Source: Bacteroidota bacterium (GTDB lineage: Bacteria; Bacteroidota; Bacteroidia; Chitinophagales; Saprospiraceae). Taken from it: DNA of 46,001 nucleotides. Each line of letters begins with the position of its first letter. Position 1 is the stretch's first letter. The notes below the pieces were generated by a model that was given only the letters and a program-made list of their open reading frames with translations, did no database searches and was not told the origin of the DNA. The stretch spans positions 35,119 through 81,119 of the forward strand of contig JAHEAR010000009.1 of the NCBI GenBank assembly GCA_024642665.1, written 5' to 3'. Made by a program: the position numbers and the translations under genes. Shown one piece after another: positions 26,133-34,788 of the stretch.

Positions 26133-27911
26133 ATGAAATACAATAGATATATAGTAATACTGCTATGCGCCATGATGTTATCAGGGACTTTGATGGGGCA
26201 GCAGCTCAAAACCGTTGGTCAGGTGGAAGGGATTCCCCCGAAGGTGGAATACCGCGCCATGGCGTATGATGATGCCGATAATCTTTACGTGGCAACAAGT
26301 GCAGACGTGTTTCTGATCGCGTCCAACAGCTATCAGGCACAACCTTTGGGCGTTGGCGATCAGGTCGTGGATGTTGACTGGCATAAGGATTATGGATTAA
26401 TCATGCTCTATAAGAATGGAGAAATTCATTTCACGGCAACAGGCAAGGTTATTACGGTCGAAGCAGATTCAGGCGCAACGTGTATGAATGTCACCAAATC
26501 GATGATTTGGGTGGGCACTAACAATGGTGTTTCCACTGTATCCATCAGTCAGGAAAAAGTGGTGGATCATTACACGACGAATGATGGAATACTTGAAAGT
26601 AATATGATCAACTTTATTCATTATGATGACTATGGTGTGCGATGGGTAGGCACGAATGCAGGTGTTGTAAGAATAGTAAAAGACAAATGGAAGCTTTATG
26701 AAAAAGACCAAGCGATTACTGCCGTAACCCAGACTTCTGAGGGGGCCTGGATGGCCGCCGACAGCAACATGTGGCTGGTCGATAGAGACAATCGCTGGTA
26801 CACGATTGATGCCTGGAAAGATCTCGTGGAAGGAAAAGTAAAAGCGTTGTCTTCAGACAGCAAAGGACTTATTTATGTGGCGTCAAACATACTGGTCAAG
26901 TACAATCCATATGAGGAGGAAATAGTCACCATGAATGAAGGAGGTGCTTCCGATGAAATGATTATTCTTTCTCCGGGGCGAAATAAAAATGTCTACATGG
27001 CCGGTTATAATGGGCTATCAAAAGTGATTGAGGATACAACAAAAATATTAGTGGCTGAAAGCAAAGGAGATCGTTTGGCTGCCGTTATTAATGTAATGTC
27101 TGCACCGGTTTGTACCGGTATGAGTACGGGGCATATGATGGTTGATGTTGCGGGTGGCTCGCCCCCATATCAATATGCATGGAGAGATTTGACCAGCAAT
27201 ACGCAGGAAGTTACCGGACTGAAAGCAGGTTTGTATCAGGTGACGGTTACTGACCAGGAGGGAAAGACCGTTTTAGCGAGTGCCATTATTCCCGCTTCTA
27301 CTGAACTAAAGGTTATGGCCACGGTAGGAACTAAAGCTTCGGATAAACTGGCATCGGATGGAGTCTCAGTTGCAAAAGTAACCGGAGGCGTTGAGCCATT
27401 TCAATATAAATGGAGCAATGGCGAAATTACAGACCGGGCGATAGCGCTTCCGGCCGGCGAACATTCATTGACAGTCGTTGATGGCAATGGGTGTCTTGGC
27501 TCAGCAACCATAAATATGGAAGCTGAAAAAGTATTGAAATCGCTGGATATCGCAACACTTTCTCTTGGGCAGACCATTCAGGTGGAAAAACTCTATTTCA
27601 CAGCAGACAGTACAAACATAGAACCATCCTCTTATGCTGTGCTGGAAGAGATTTATGATTTTCTATCGGCTAACCCAAAAGTAAAAATCGAAATTGGCGG
27701 ACACACCAATAGTCTTCCGGAAGATGCGTATTGTGACCGTTTATCTACCTCCAGAGCGGAGAATGTTGCCGAATATCTCTATGGAAGGGGAATCCCCAAA
27801 GCACAAATTTCCGCTAAGGGGTATGGTAAGCGAGAACCTATAGCGACCAACCGAACCGTCGATGGGCGAAGAAAAAATCAACGGGTGGAGATTAAGGTGA
27901 TTTCTATGTAG
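26133..27911 (+). CDS. Propeller + SprB-like repeats + OmpA domain fusion, exported
   Basis: This 592-residue protein has a Sec signal (1-22, ending LMGQ). Residues about 25-310 hold a two-component-regulator-type propeller with repeats such as IWVGTNNGVSTV and RWVGTNAGVVRI. Residues about 325-480 contain two SprB-like repeats (GGSPPYQYAWRD.. and GGVEPFQYKWSNG..), the second ending VVDGNGCLGSATI. The last 105 residues are an OmpA peptidoglycan-binding domain (KLYFTADSTNIEPSS, IGGHTNS, LSTSRAENVAEYL, GKREPIATN). The protein should sit in the periplasm bound to peptidoglycan. This order of domains is unusual and its partner is unknown. Confidence 0.87.
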   Translation: MKYNRYIVILLCAMMLSGTLMGQQLKTVGQVEGIPPKVEYRAMAYDDADNLYVATSADVFLIASNSYQAQPLGVGDQVVDVDWHKDYGLIMLYKNGEIHFTATGKVITVEADSGATCMNVTKSMIWVGTNNGVSTVSISQEKVVDHYTTNDGILESNMINFIHYDDYGVRWVGTNAGVVRIVKDKWKLYEKDQAITAVTQTSEGAWMAADSNMWLVDRDNRWYTIDAWKDLVEGKVKALSSDSKGLIYVASNILVKYNPYEEEIVTMNEGGASDEMIILSPGRNKNVYMAGYNGLSKVIEDTTKILVAESKGDRLAAVINVMSAPVCTGMSTGHMMVDVAGGSPPYQYAWRDLTSNTQEVTGLKAGLYQVTVTDQEGKTVLASAIIPASTELKVMATVGTKASDKLASDGVSVAKVTGGVEPFQYKWSNGEITDRAIALPAGEHSLTVVDGNGCLGSATINMEAEKVLKSLDIATLSLGQTIQVEKLYFTADSTNIEPSSYAVLEEIYDFLSANPKVKIEIGGHTNSLPEDAYCDRLSTSRAENVAEYLYGRGIPKAQISAKGYGKREPIATNRTVDGRRKNQRVEIKVISM

Positions 27912-27922
27912 CACGTCAAAGG

Positions 27923-29149
27923 TCAAGTCTTGGTAATGATCACCTTTACTGTTTCAACGATTTCTTTTAAGGCTTCTTCGACAACACTTGCATCAGGGTG
28001 ACGCAGGATGACAAATCCTTCGCCTTCATAACTCAGGGATTTCTCCTGACCTTTTTTAGGCACGCGGATATCAGTGATGATGTCTGCATATTTTGTTCTG
28101 ATTTCATCAAGACCTTCTACATGTGAAACGCGTCCTTCACCCTGCCCACGCAAATAAGCCGCACCACTGCAATAAATTATTTCAGGAGCGATAGCTTCAT
28201 CATAAACCATCAGCCTGGCCCATGCACGGACCACATCAATATCACAAGCTCTCGAAATTAATGTGGTGAACTGCGCTCCGGGGGGTCTTGCCGCCACTTC
28301 AGAAATTGCAATGGATCCATCTTTTCTTCTAAACCATTCCAGATGACTGATACCTGTTTTCATCCCCAGGATATCAAGTGCTTTTTTGCCGGCCTTGCGG
28401 ATATCATCAAAGGTTTTATGATTATGTTCTTTGCGAAGAATAACACGCCATTGTATCCAAGGATTTGACATGGCCTCCAAAGGGGTAGGATAATATTGAT
28501 TGATCGTTTGTCCGATAATTTTTCCATTTAATGAAATGGTATCTAAAGAAAATTCTTCTCCCTGAATAAATTCTTCAACAATCACACCATCGGCAGAAGC
28601 ATGTCCTAGCGAAGCAAAAGCCTGAAGCATTTCTTCATCATTGGTCACGCGGAAAGTAGCTTGTGCGCCGGCGCCGGCAACAGGCTTTGCTACTACCGGA
28701 TAGGAGCATTTTTTTGCAAACAGAATGGCACTACCCAGGTCATGAACAAGCGCATGTTTGGCACAGGGAATTTTATTTTCTCCAAAAAGCATTTTCATGC
28801 GGGACTTATCCCGGAAATTCATCGCTGCCTCAATATCCATACCTTCAATGCCTAGTGCTTTTCTGGCCTCTGCCATCGGCACCTGTAATTGTTCTGTAGC
28901 GCCAAGAATGCGATAAATCGCTCCCGTTGATTTTTGTATTTCGGTCAGTACCTTTATAAGCGTCCATTTATCAAACACATCAGTGACCTCTTTGGCAATT
29001 GATATGCGGCTTTGCTGCCATGATGGAAGTAAAGTGACAGGCTCCTGGCTGATAATGATCAATCGAATATCGTGCAGGGAAACGAGGGCTTCAATAAACC
29101 TCACAGCATTGGCAGTGAAGTTGGGGGTGATGTAAGCAATGGGATTCAT
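27923..29149 (-). CDS. ATP-grasp ligase, substrate unknown
   Basis: This 408-residue protein has the three-part ATP-grasp layout. An N-terminal preATP-grasp fold is followed by the nucleotide-binding strands YPVVAKPVAGAGAQATFRV (Lys in VAKPV) and VIVEEFIQGEEFSLDTIS (Glu and Gly motif). Metal ligands lie in HLEWFRRKDGSIAISEVAAR. Family members join a carboxylate to an amino acid or other nucleophile with ATP, as in carbamoyl-phosphate synthase or L-amino-acid ligases. No partner gene shows the substrate. It is convergent with the OmpA fusion gene, with 11 nt between stops. Confidence 0.87.
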   Translation of the reverse strand: MNPIAYITPNFTANAVRFIEALVSLHDIRLIIISQEPVTLLPSWQQSRISIAKEVTDVFDKWTLIKVLTEIQKSTGAIYRILGATEQLQVPMAEARKALGIEGMDIEAAMNFRDKSRMKMLFGENKIPCAKHALVHDLGSAILFAKKCSYPVVAKPVAGAGAQATFRVTNDEEMLQAFASLGHASADGVIVEEFIQGEEFSLDTISLNGKIIGQTINQYYPTPLEAMSNPWIQWRVILRKEHNHKTFDDIRKAGKKALDILGMKTGISHLEWFRRKDGSIAISEVAARPPGAQFTTLISRACDIDVVRAWARLMVYDEAIAPEIIYCSGAAYLRGQGEGRVSHVEGLDEIRTKYADIITDIRVPKKGQEKSLSYEGEGFVILRHPDASVVEEALKEIVETVKVIITKT

Positions 29150-29271
29150 TGGGGCAAGTTAAGCGAAAATCTAATCTGAGATAGTTTCAAATTAAATAAA
29201 ATGAAAGCCCCCTGAAATTAAATCGTTCTTTTCCGCAGAATCAGTACATTCACAGAAGCCACGAAAATGTC

Positions 29272-30402
29272 ATGAAAAACCTCCACCCCATTCAGTTTAT
29301 GATCATCCTTTTATCCCTTTTCACATTCTTTCGGTGCAAAGAATCTGCAAAACCTCAGCTTCAGGAAAAAGAGTCTGCATCTGATGGTCTTTCCGCCTAT
29401 CAGGCCGATCCATCGACCTTGTTTCCTGTCCGTATAAAGGGTAAATGGGGATATATAAACAGGAAAGGGGACTTGATCCTCCAACCAAGTTGGGACGAAG
29501 CCGAGGAGTTTAATGAGGGCACTGCTCAGGTGAAGGTTCTTTCGGGTTCTGAAAGCAAGTACGGATTTATTGACAGCATCGGTCAATGGGTAGTTCAGCC
29601 GGCATACGAAAGCGCTGGATCATTTAGTGAGGGTTTAGCCTTTGTTAGTAAAAATGGGTTGTTTGGATACATAAATACCAAAGGAGAAGAAGTAATTCCA
29701 TGTCAGTTTGAGGCGGCTGCAAATTTTTGGAATGGCTATGCGGCTATCAAGCAAAACGGATGGACAGGGTTTATTAATCCTACCGGAGCAATAGTGGTTG
29801 AACCGCAGTTTACCGTTAGTGTTTCACACCCGCGATTTAATGAGCATCTGGCGCCTGTTTTCGGCCCGGATGAAAAAACAGGTTTTATAGATCCTGCCGG
29901 TCATTTTAAGATTGAACCTTTGTATGCTTCCGCCGGATGTTTTAAGGAGGGGAAGGCATGGGCAATGATTCAATCCGATGATCCCGAAGCTCAATATGGA
30001 TTTACTATTAAAGGTGGCTTTATTGATACAATTGGAACTTATGTAATCCCACCCGAGTATGATTTTGGTTGGGATTTTTCAGAGGGATATGCCACGGTCT
30101 GGGTCCGAAGTGAAGATAAAACGAGTAAAATCTGGAAGGTGATAGACGGCGATGGAGAGGTAGTGCTTGATCAATTACCGTATAGAAATGTTGGCAGTCT
30201 TAACGCCGGATTAATTCCGGTTCAAAACGAAGAATTAAAATGGGGATTTATAGACCTGCAAGGAAAAGAAATAATTCCACTCATCTATTCCGGTATTAAT
30301 CATTTTCACAAAGGTATGGCGAGAATGGAAAAAGGTAGTGCGTTTTCAAACACCCTTGTCTATATTAATACAAAAGGGGAAGTGGTGTGGAAGGAAGAAT
30401 GA
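29272..30402 (+). CDS. WG-repeat exported protein, possible lipoprotein
   Basis: This 376-residue protein has an N-terminal hydrophobic signal (7-21) ending in FFRC (C22). Arg before the Cys makes the lipobox atypical. About eight WG repeats follow, each with a KWGYINRKGDLILQP-like strand and an EEFNEGTAQV-like strand. WG repeats are common in Bacteroidota surface or periplasmic proteins, but their ligand is not known. No catalytic motif is seen. It lies 197 bases before the GWD-like gene on the same strand, with word-repeat DNA between them. Confidence 0.85.
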   Translation: MKNLHPIQFMIILLSLFTFFRCKESAKPQLQEKESASDGLSAYQADPSTLFPVRIKGKWGYINRKGDLILQPSWDEAEEFNEGTAQVKVLSGSESKYGFIDSIGQWVVQPAYESAGSFSEGLAFVSKNGLFGYINTKGEEVIPCQFEAAANFWNGYAAIKQNGWTGFINPTGAIVVEPQFTVSVSHPRFNEHLAPVFGPDEKTGFIDPAGHFKIEPLYASAGCFKEGKAWAMIQSDDPEAQYGFTIKGGFIDTIGTYVIPPEYDFGWDFSEGYATVWVRSEDKTSKIWKVIDGDGEVVLDQLPYRNVGSLNAGLIPVQNEELKWGFIDLQGKEIIPLIYSGINHFHKGMARMEKGSAFSNTLVYINTKGEVVWKEE

Positions 30403-30425
30403 GAAATCACATTTGAATTAAGTAG

Positions 30426-30462
30426 GGTTAAAGGGTTAAGAGGTTATAAGGTTAATTGGTTA
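30426..30462. repeat. GGTTANNN octamer, five copies in strict 8-nt register
   Basis: GGTTA starts at 30426, 30434, 30442, 30450 and 30458, exactly 8 nt apart, while the three bases between vary (AAG, AGA, TAA, ATT...). This is a degenerate octamer array in the gap before the 30600 gene. Confidence 0.9.
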
Positions 30463-30496
30463 TGTGTGTAAAAAAAAAGTCTCGCGTCCTTTTTTT

Positions 30497-30554
30497 CGTA
30501 ATTCGTAATTCGTAATTTTTATTTTCCCCATCACCCATCACCCATCACCCATCA
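30497..30554. repeat. CGTAATT x3 followed by CCCATCA x4 heptamer arrays
   Basis: CGTAATT is repeated three times perfectly at 30497-30517. After a short T/A linker, CCCATCA is repeated four times perfectly at 30527-30554. The first word recurs at 45872-45885 and 45988-46001. The second recurs as its reverse complement at 39357-39399. Confidence 0.95.
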
Positions 30555-30599
30555 CAAAACCAAAACCACAGACATACGTTATAATAGAAATAGATAAAC

Positions 30600-33500
30600 A
30601 TGTATAAACACTATAAGCTCATTCTCATTTGTCTTTTTGGAATAATCACCTTTTCTGCCTACAGTCAGAAGAAGGAGGATGCGGCTATCGCCAAAATGAT
30701 CCAGGAGTATAAGCAGGACATCAGAGGTCCTTATAAAGATATCCGCTGGTTTTGCAAAGATGGAACCATCAATCAACCCAAAGAACCCTGTGGAGAAGTG
30801 GGTGGTTTTCAACGGGCCAGATACAAAGATGCTGTTGATGCACTAGCGAAATCCAATAAAATTTATTTTGGCCAAATACTTGCGACTACATCCAATGAGG
30901 CTTTCTGGGATGCTCAAAACAATCAATCCCGTCTTAAGCAATTTTCACTCGAACATTTTTTACGTGCCAATGACAACGGCTGGATCAATCGCCGCGCTCA
31001 ATTTTACCGGGGAGCGTACCAGATTGAAGATGAAGAAGCCTGGGGTATTGGCTTTTTACAGTTCGTCCTTAGTGATACGCAAAAAGTCAATCAAAACTTT
31101 TTCCTCATTCGACAAAGCGCTAAAGACCTACCACATGCCGGAGACAACAATACCACCCAAAGTGTTAGAGCGGTATCGAGAGAAATCTCTGATCTCTATA
31201 TTCCCTTTATGGACTTGAGAGTAAAAATACATGGGCAACCGGATCAGGGAGACATCCAAAAAGTAATCGACTTCAGAGCCAAAAACAAATCCAAGTTTGA
31301 TGGTGAAGTGGATAAAAAATTTGCAAAACTAATTGCAGACATGGAAATCATGTATCGCCCGATTCAGGTGTCAGATTTCAAATCGTTTGTAAAAAAGATG
31401 CCTGTTGGAAATAGCATTACGGTTGCGCTTAATGACTTTATTACTTACTATGGCATGGCCAAAGAAGCAGCAGAAAAAACCCAGCTTATCAGCCAGTTGG
31501 CATTATTGATACGTCAGGATTTGCTAACCGTCCCCAAGGCAAGCGCCAGATTGGCCCTCCTGGATGTTTCCAATAAATTAGAAATGTTAATGAATAGAGA
31601 AGCTCCCCTGTGGCAACCTAAAACACTTGAAGAGCAACTTTTCAAAGCCCGCACGCTGGTAAAAGCAGAAGCAGGCTTTGGATATCTTGAGCAATGGGAA
31701 TGGGAAATTATTGAAGGAGATCTGACCCTAACGGACGGAGAAGAAATAACATTGCAGCAGCTAAATGACTTTCTTGAACGATCACAGAAAGCTGTCGAAT
31801 GGGGGACCGGCATGGTTCGATCTACTTATCAGGACGTCATCAAACTTTTTGCAGGATTTGAGCCATTGGCTTATGGACTCGTCGATGACAAAGTACGATC
31901 ATCTGTTCTTTTAGAATTGGGTAGTACAGTGTCAGTCCTTGGGGATTTTTTTTCTTCAGAAGCCGGTTTTTCCAATCAGGTGATGGATATTGAAAACCAA
32001 AGTTCGATGCGTGGATTGAATCCCGGATATGCGTTTGGCGAACTTGTGGTGACGAATCAATCACCGGAAGACATCGAAGTCTCAAAAGATAAAATATATG
32101 TTTTCAACCGACCACCGGCAGACCTCAAACCCGTTGCCGGAATAGCCACCGTAACGGAAGGCAACATGGTTTCACATGTACAGTTACTGGCAAGAAATTT
32201 AGGAATTCCCAATGCAGTGCTTTCGCCTGACAATCTTCTGGCGCTGCTTCCTTACAATGGACAAAAAGTATTCTATGCGGTGTCCAATAAAGGAACGGTC
32301 CTCATAAAACCAGCAATTGAAATGACGGAAGAGGAGCAGGCATTATTTGCAAGTAAAACGAGAAGCGAAGAAATGATTTCCGTGCCGGTGGAGTTGATGG
32401 AATTGAATGATCCACGGATTCTTAATCTAAGAGATGTCAATGCATCGCATTCCGGCATATTGTGTGGTCCAAAAGCTGCTAATCTTGGTCAATTGAAGCT
32501 CATGTTTCCGGATCATGTGGTGGAAGGACTGGTCATTCCGTTTTCAATCTTCAGGCAGCACTTTGATCAGCCAATGCCGGGAAAAGACCAGAGTTACTGG
32601 GAGTTCCTCAATGCTGTTTTTGATCAGGCGCGAAAAATGCAGGAAGAAAAAGAGGAGGCTGAGAAAATTGAAAAGTTTGTTTTGGGCGAACTTGAAATCC
32701 TTCGGGCAGCGATCAAAGAGATGCCCTTATATCCCGAATTTCAAAAAGATCTGCGACAACAATTCGTCAAAGTTTTTGAAAAGGAAATGGGTCAGATACC
32801 GGTTTTTCTGCGCAGCGATACAAACATGGAAGATCTTAAAGACTTTACCGGTGCAGGACTTAACCTCACGCTGTTTAATGTGCTTGATGAAGAAAAAATT
32901 TTCCAGGGTATCAAAGATGTATGGGCGTCTCCGTATGCCGAGCGAAGTTATATGTGGCGTCAACGATATCTCCTGAATCCGGAGAATGTATTTCCCTCTA
33001 TCCTGATCATACCAAGTGTCAATGCGGATTATTCCGGTGTACTCATCACCAAAGGGATCAGTTCAGGCGTTTCAGAAGATGTTACTATTGCCTTTAATCG
33101 AGGTGTTGGTGGTGCTGTCGAAGGACAGGCCAGTGAATCGTGGTTACTGAAAGCCGATGGCGAAAATCTAATGCTGTCTCCGGCTCGCGAACCTGAATTT
33201 ATTAGTATTCCGGAGACTGGAGGGAGTCAAAAAGTTCATACCACCTTTGAAAAAAGACTGCTCTCTGAATCAAGACTTTCGTTGTTGAGATTTATGACCA
33301 GCTCCTTGCTAGATAAACTTGCGGCGACCGGAATGAAATGGCCCTATGATGTAGAATTAGGATTTAAGGATGATCACATTTGGTTGTTTCAGGTCAGACC
33401 TTTTGTAGAAAACAAACGAGCTGCATCTTCTCTTTATCTTCAATCCATTACATCCCCGCTGAATGGGGAAAAATCAATTCCTTTAAATACGTCACTATGA
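30600..33500 (+). CDS. Exported dikinase with GWD-like domain order (phosphohistidine domain before PPDK-type ATP domain)
   Basis: This 966-residue protein has a Sec signal (1-22, ending YSQ). Residues 30-470 form a helical domain with no motif I recognise. Residues about 475-575 are a phosphohistidine mobile domain with H526 in GNMVSHVQLLARNLGIP. Residues about 620-935 are a PPDK/PEP-synthase-type ATP domain: GPKAANLGQLK (623-633), FLRSDTNMEDL (R738, E744, D745), NADYSGVLITK, DVEL (E919) and QVRP (Q931, R933). The PEP-binding barrel is absent. The His-then-ATP order and the SHVxxxARN motif recall plant alpha-glucan water dikinases. The stop overlaps the next start (ATGA). Confidence 0.82.
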   Translation: MYKHYKLILICLFGIITFSAYSQKKEDAAIAKMIQEYKQDIRGPYKDIRWFCKDGTINQPKEPCGEVGGFQRARYKDAVDALAKSNKIYFGQILATTSNEAFWDAQNNQSRLKQFSLEHFLRANDNGWINRRAQFYRGAYQIEDEEAWGIGFLQFVLSDTQKVNQNFFLIRQSAKDLPHAGDNNTTQSVRAVSREISDLYIPFMDLRVKIHGQPDQGDIQKVIDFRAKNKSKFDGEVDKKFAKLIADMEIMYRPIQVSDFKSFVKKMPVGNSITVALNDFITYYGMAKEAAEKTQLISQLALLIRQDLLTVPKASARLALLDVSNKLEMLMNREAPLWQPKTLEEQLFKARTLVKAEAGFGYLEQWEWEIIEGDLTLTDGEEITLQQLNDFLERSQKAVEWGTGMVRSTYQDVIKLFAGFEPLAYGLVDDKVRSSVLLELGSTVSVLGDFFSSEAGFSNQVMDIENQSSMRGLNPGYAFGELVVTNQSPEDIEVSKDKIYVFNRPPADLKPVAGIATVTEGNMVSHVQLLARNLGIPNAVLSPDNLLALLPYNGQKVFYAVSNKGTVLIKPAIEMTEEEQALFASKTRSEEMISVPVELMELNDPRILNLRDVNASHSGILCGPKAANLGQLKLMFPDHVVEGLVIPFSIFRQHFDQPMPGKDQSYWEFLNAVFDQARKMQEEKEEAEKIEKFVLGELEILRAAIKEMPLYPEFQKDLRQQFVKVFEKEMGQIPVFLRSDTNMEDLKDFTGAGLNLTLFNVLDEEKIFQGIKDVWASPYAERSYMWRQRYLLNPENVFPSILIIPSVNADYSGVLITKGISSGVSEDVTIAFNRGVGGAVEGQASESWLLKADGENLMLSPAREPEFISIPETGGSQKVHTTFEKRLLSESRLSLLRFMTSSLLDKLAATGMKWPYDVELGFKDDHIWLFQVRPFVENKRAASSLYLQSITSPLNGEKSIPLNTSL

Positions 33501-34753
33501 AATACAGATCCTTCTTTGTTACATTGATTTGTCTGACTTGTTTAACTGCAGCAGCACCACCCTATCCCATTGACGGATATGAATTAACCGGTATAAAACG
33601 TTTGCATCGTCTTGAATTAATTATGTCCGGTGACCTTAAAGAAACCATGCCGATCCCGGGAGCGAAAAAATCCATTGCAGACATCCGATTAAATCTTGAG
33701 GATGCAAGAGGAGATAGCTTGTGTGAAATCCCTTCCCCGGATCCGGGATTACAGAAAGCAATTAATGCGTTATTCCCCTCACTGAATGAGAAGTATTCAA
33801 TTTCAATTCTTGATATTACGCCCGGAAAGAAATTGCGCTATGCTTCCAGAAAAGAAACAATTGGCTATCAGCCGGGTAGTGTTGGGAAAATAGCGGTGCT
33901 TACAGGATTCCTCACAGAGCTGCAAAAAATATATCCTGATTCATTTTTAAAGCGACAGGAATTGTTGCGAACAAAGAATGTACGGGCAGGCAAGTGGGCA
34001 ATGACAGACTCACACACCGTTCCCTTTTTTAATATTGAAACCAATGTATTAGTCAAACGCACCTTACGTGAGAATGATGTATTCTCTCTCTATGAATGGC
34101 TGGATCATATGATGTCGGTCAGCAATAATGGGGCTGCCAGTGTCTGCTGGAGAGAAGCGGTACTCATGCGCGCCTTTGGTAAGGACTATCCAACGCTGAC
34201 TGAAGAACAGGCAGACGTGTTTTTCAAAACAACATCAAAATCTGATTTAACCACCATGGCCAATGCCATTGTAAATGAACCATTGCGAATTTTAGGTATT
34301 TCAGAAACCGAATGGAGACTGGGACGTTTGTTTACGGCCGGCGGTGAGTCGTTTATTCCTCCCAGAGATGGCAGCATAGGCACTACATTGGGGTTGATGA
34401 AATTTTTAATAGCGATGGAAAGAGGGCTTGTAGTTGACACCAAAAGCAGTCTTGAAATAAAGCGACTCATGTATATGACCGACAGACGCATTCGCTATGC
34501 TTCTTCGCCCTCGCTAAAAGAAGCTGCAGTTTATTTTAAATCCGGTAGCTTATATAAATGTCAGCCGGAAGAAGGGTATACCTGTGAGCAATACAAAGGC
34601 AATGTGGATAATTATATGAACTCTGTAGCGATTGTAGAGCATACGGATGGATCCACTTATTTGGTAGCCATGATGAGCAATGTCCTGAAAAAGAACTCAG
34701 GGAGTGATCACATGGCGCTGGCCAGCAGTATCGATAAGGTAATCAGAAAGTAA
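33497..34753 (+). CDS. Exported SxxK serine hydrolase coupled to the dikinase
   Basis: This 418-residue protein starts at 33497, fixed by a 4-nt ATGA overlap with the upstream stop; the signal peptide is MKYRSFFVTLICLTCLTAAA (1-20). All three motifs of the penicillin-recognising fold are present: S128-V-G-K131, S209-N-N211 and K348-S-G350. That makes it a DD-peptidase, esterase or beta-lactamase relative acting in the periplasm. Large insertions between motifs distinguish it from true class A lactamases. The coupling implies the hydrolase and dikinase serve one pathway or complex; what they act on is unknown. Confidence 0.8.
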   Translation: MKYRSFFVTLICLTCLTAAAPPYPIDGYELTGIKRLHRLELIMSGDLKETMPIPGAKKSIADIRLNLEDARGDSLCEIPSPDPGLQKAINALFPSLNEKYSISILDITPGKKLRYASRKETIGYQPGSVGKIAVLTGFLTELQKIYPDSFLKRQELLRTKNVRAGKWAMTDSHTVPFFNIETNVLVKRTLRENDVFSLYEWLDHMMSVSNNGAASVCWREAVLMRAFGKDYPTLTEEQADVFFKTTSKSDLTTMANAIVNEPLRILGISETEWRLGRLFTAGGESFIPPRDGSIGTTLGLMKFLIAMERGLVVDTKSSLEIKRLMYMTDRRIRYASSPSLKEAAVYFKSGSLYKCQPEEGYTCEQYKGNVDNYMNSVAIVEHTDGSTYLVAMMSNVLKKNSGSDHMALASSIDKVIRK

Positions 34754-34788
34754 TGCAATAGTCTCCTGTAAATGGATGAGGACAGAAC

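Noticed and set aside
30600-33500. PEP synthase or pyruvate phosphate dikinase
   Set aside because: Domain order is reversed and the PEP/pyruvate barrel is missing.
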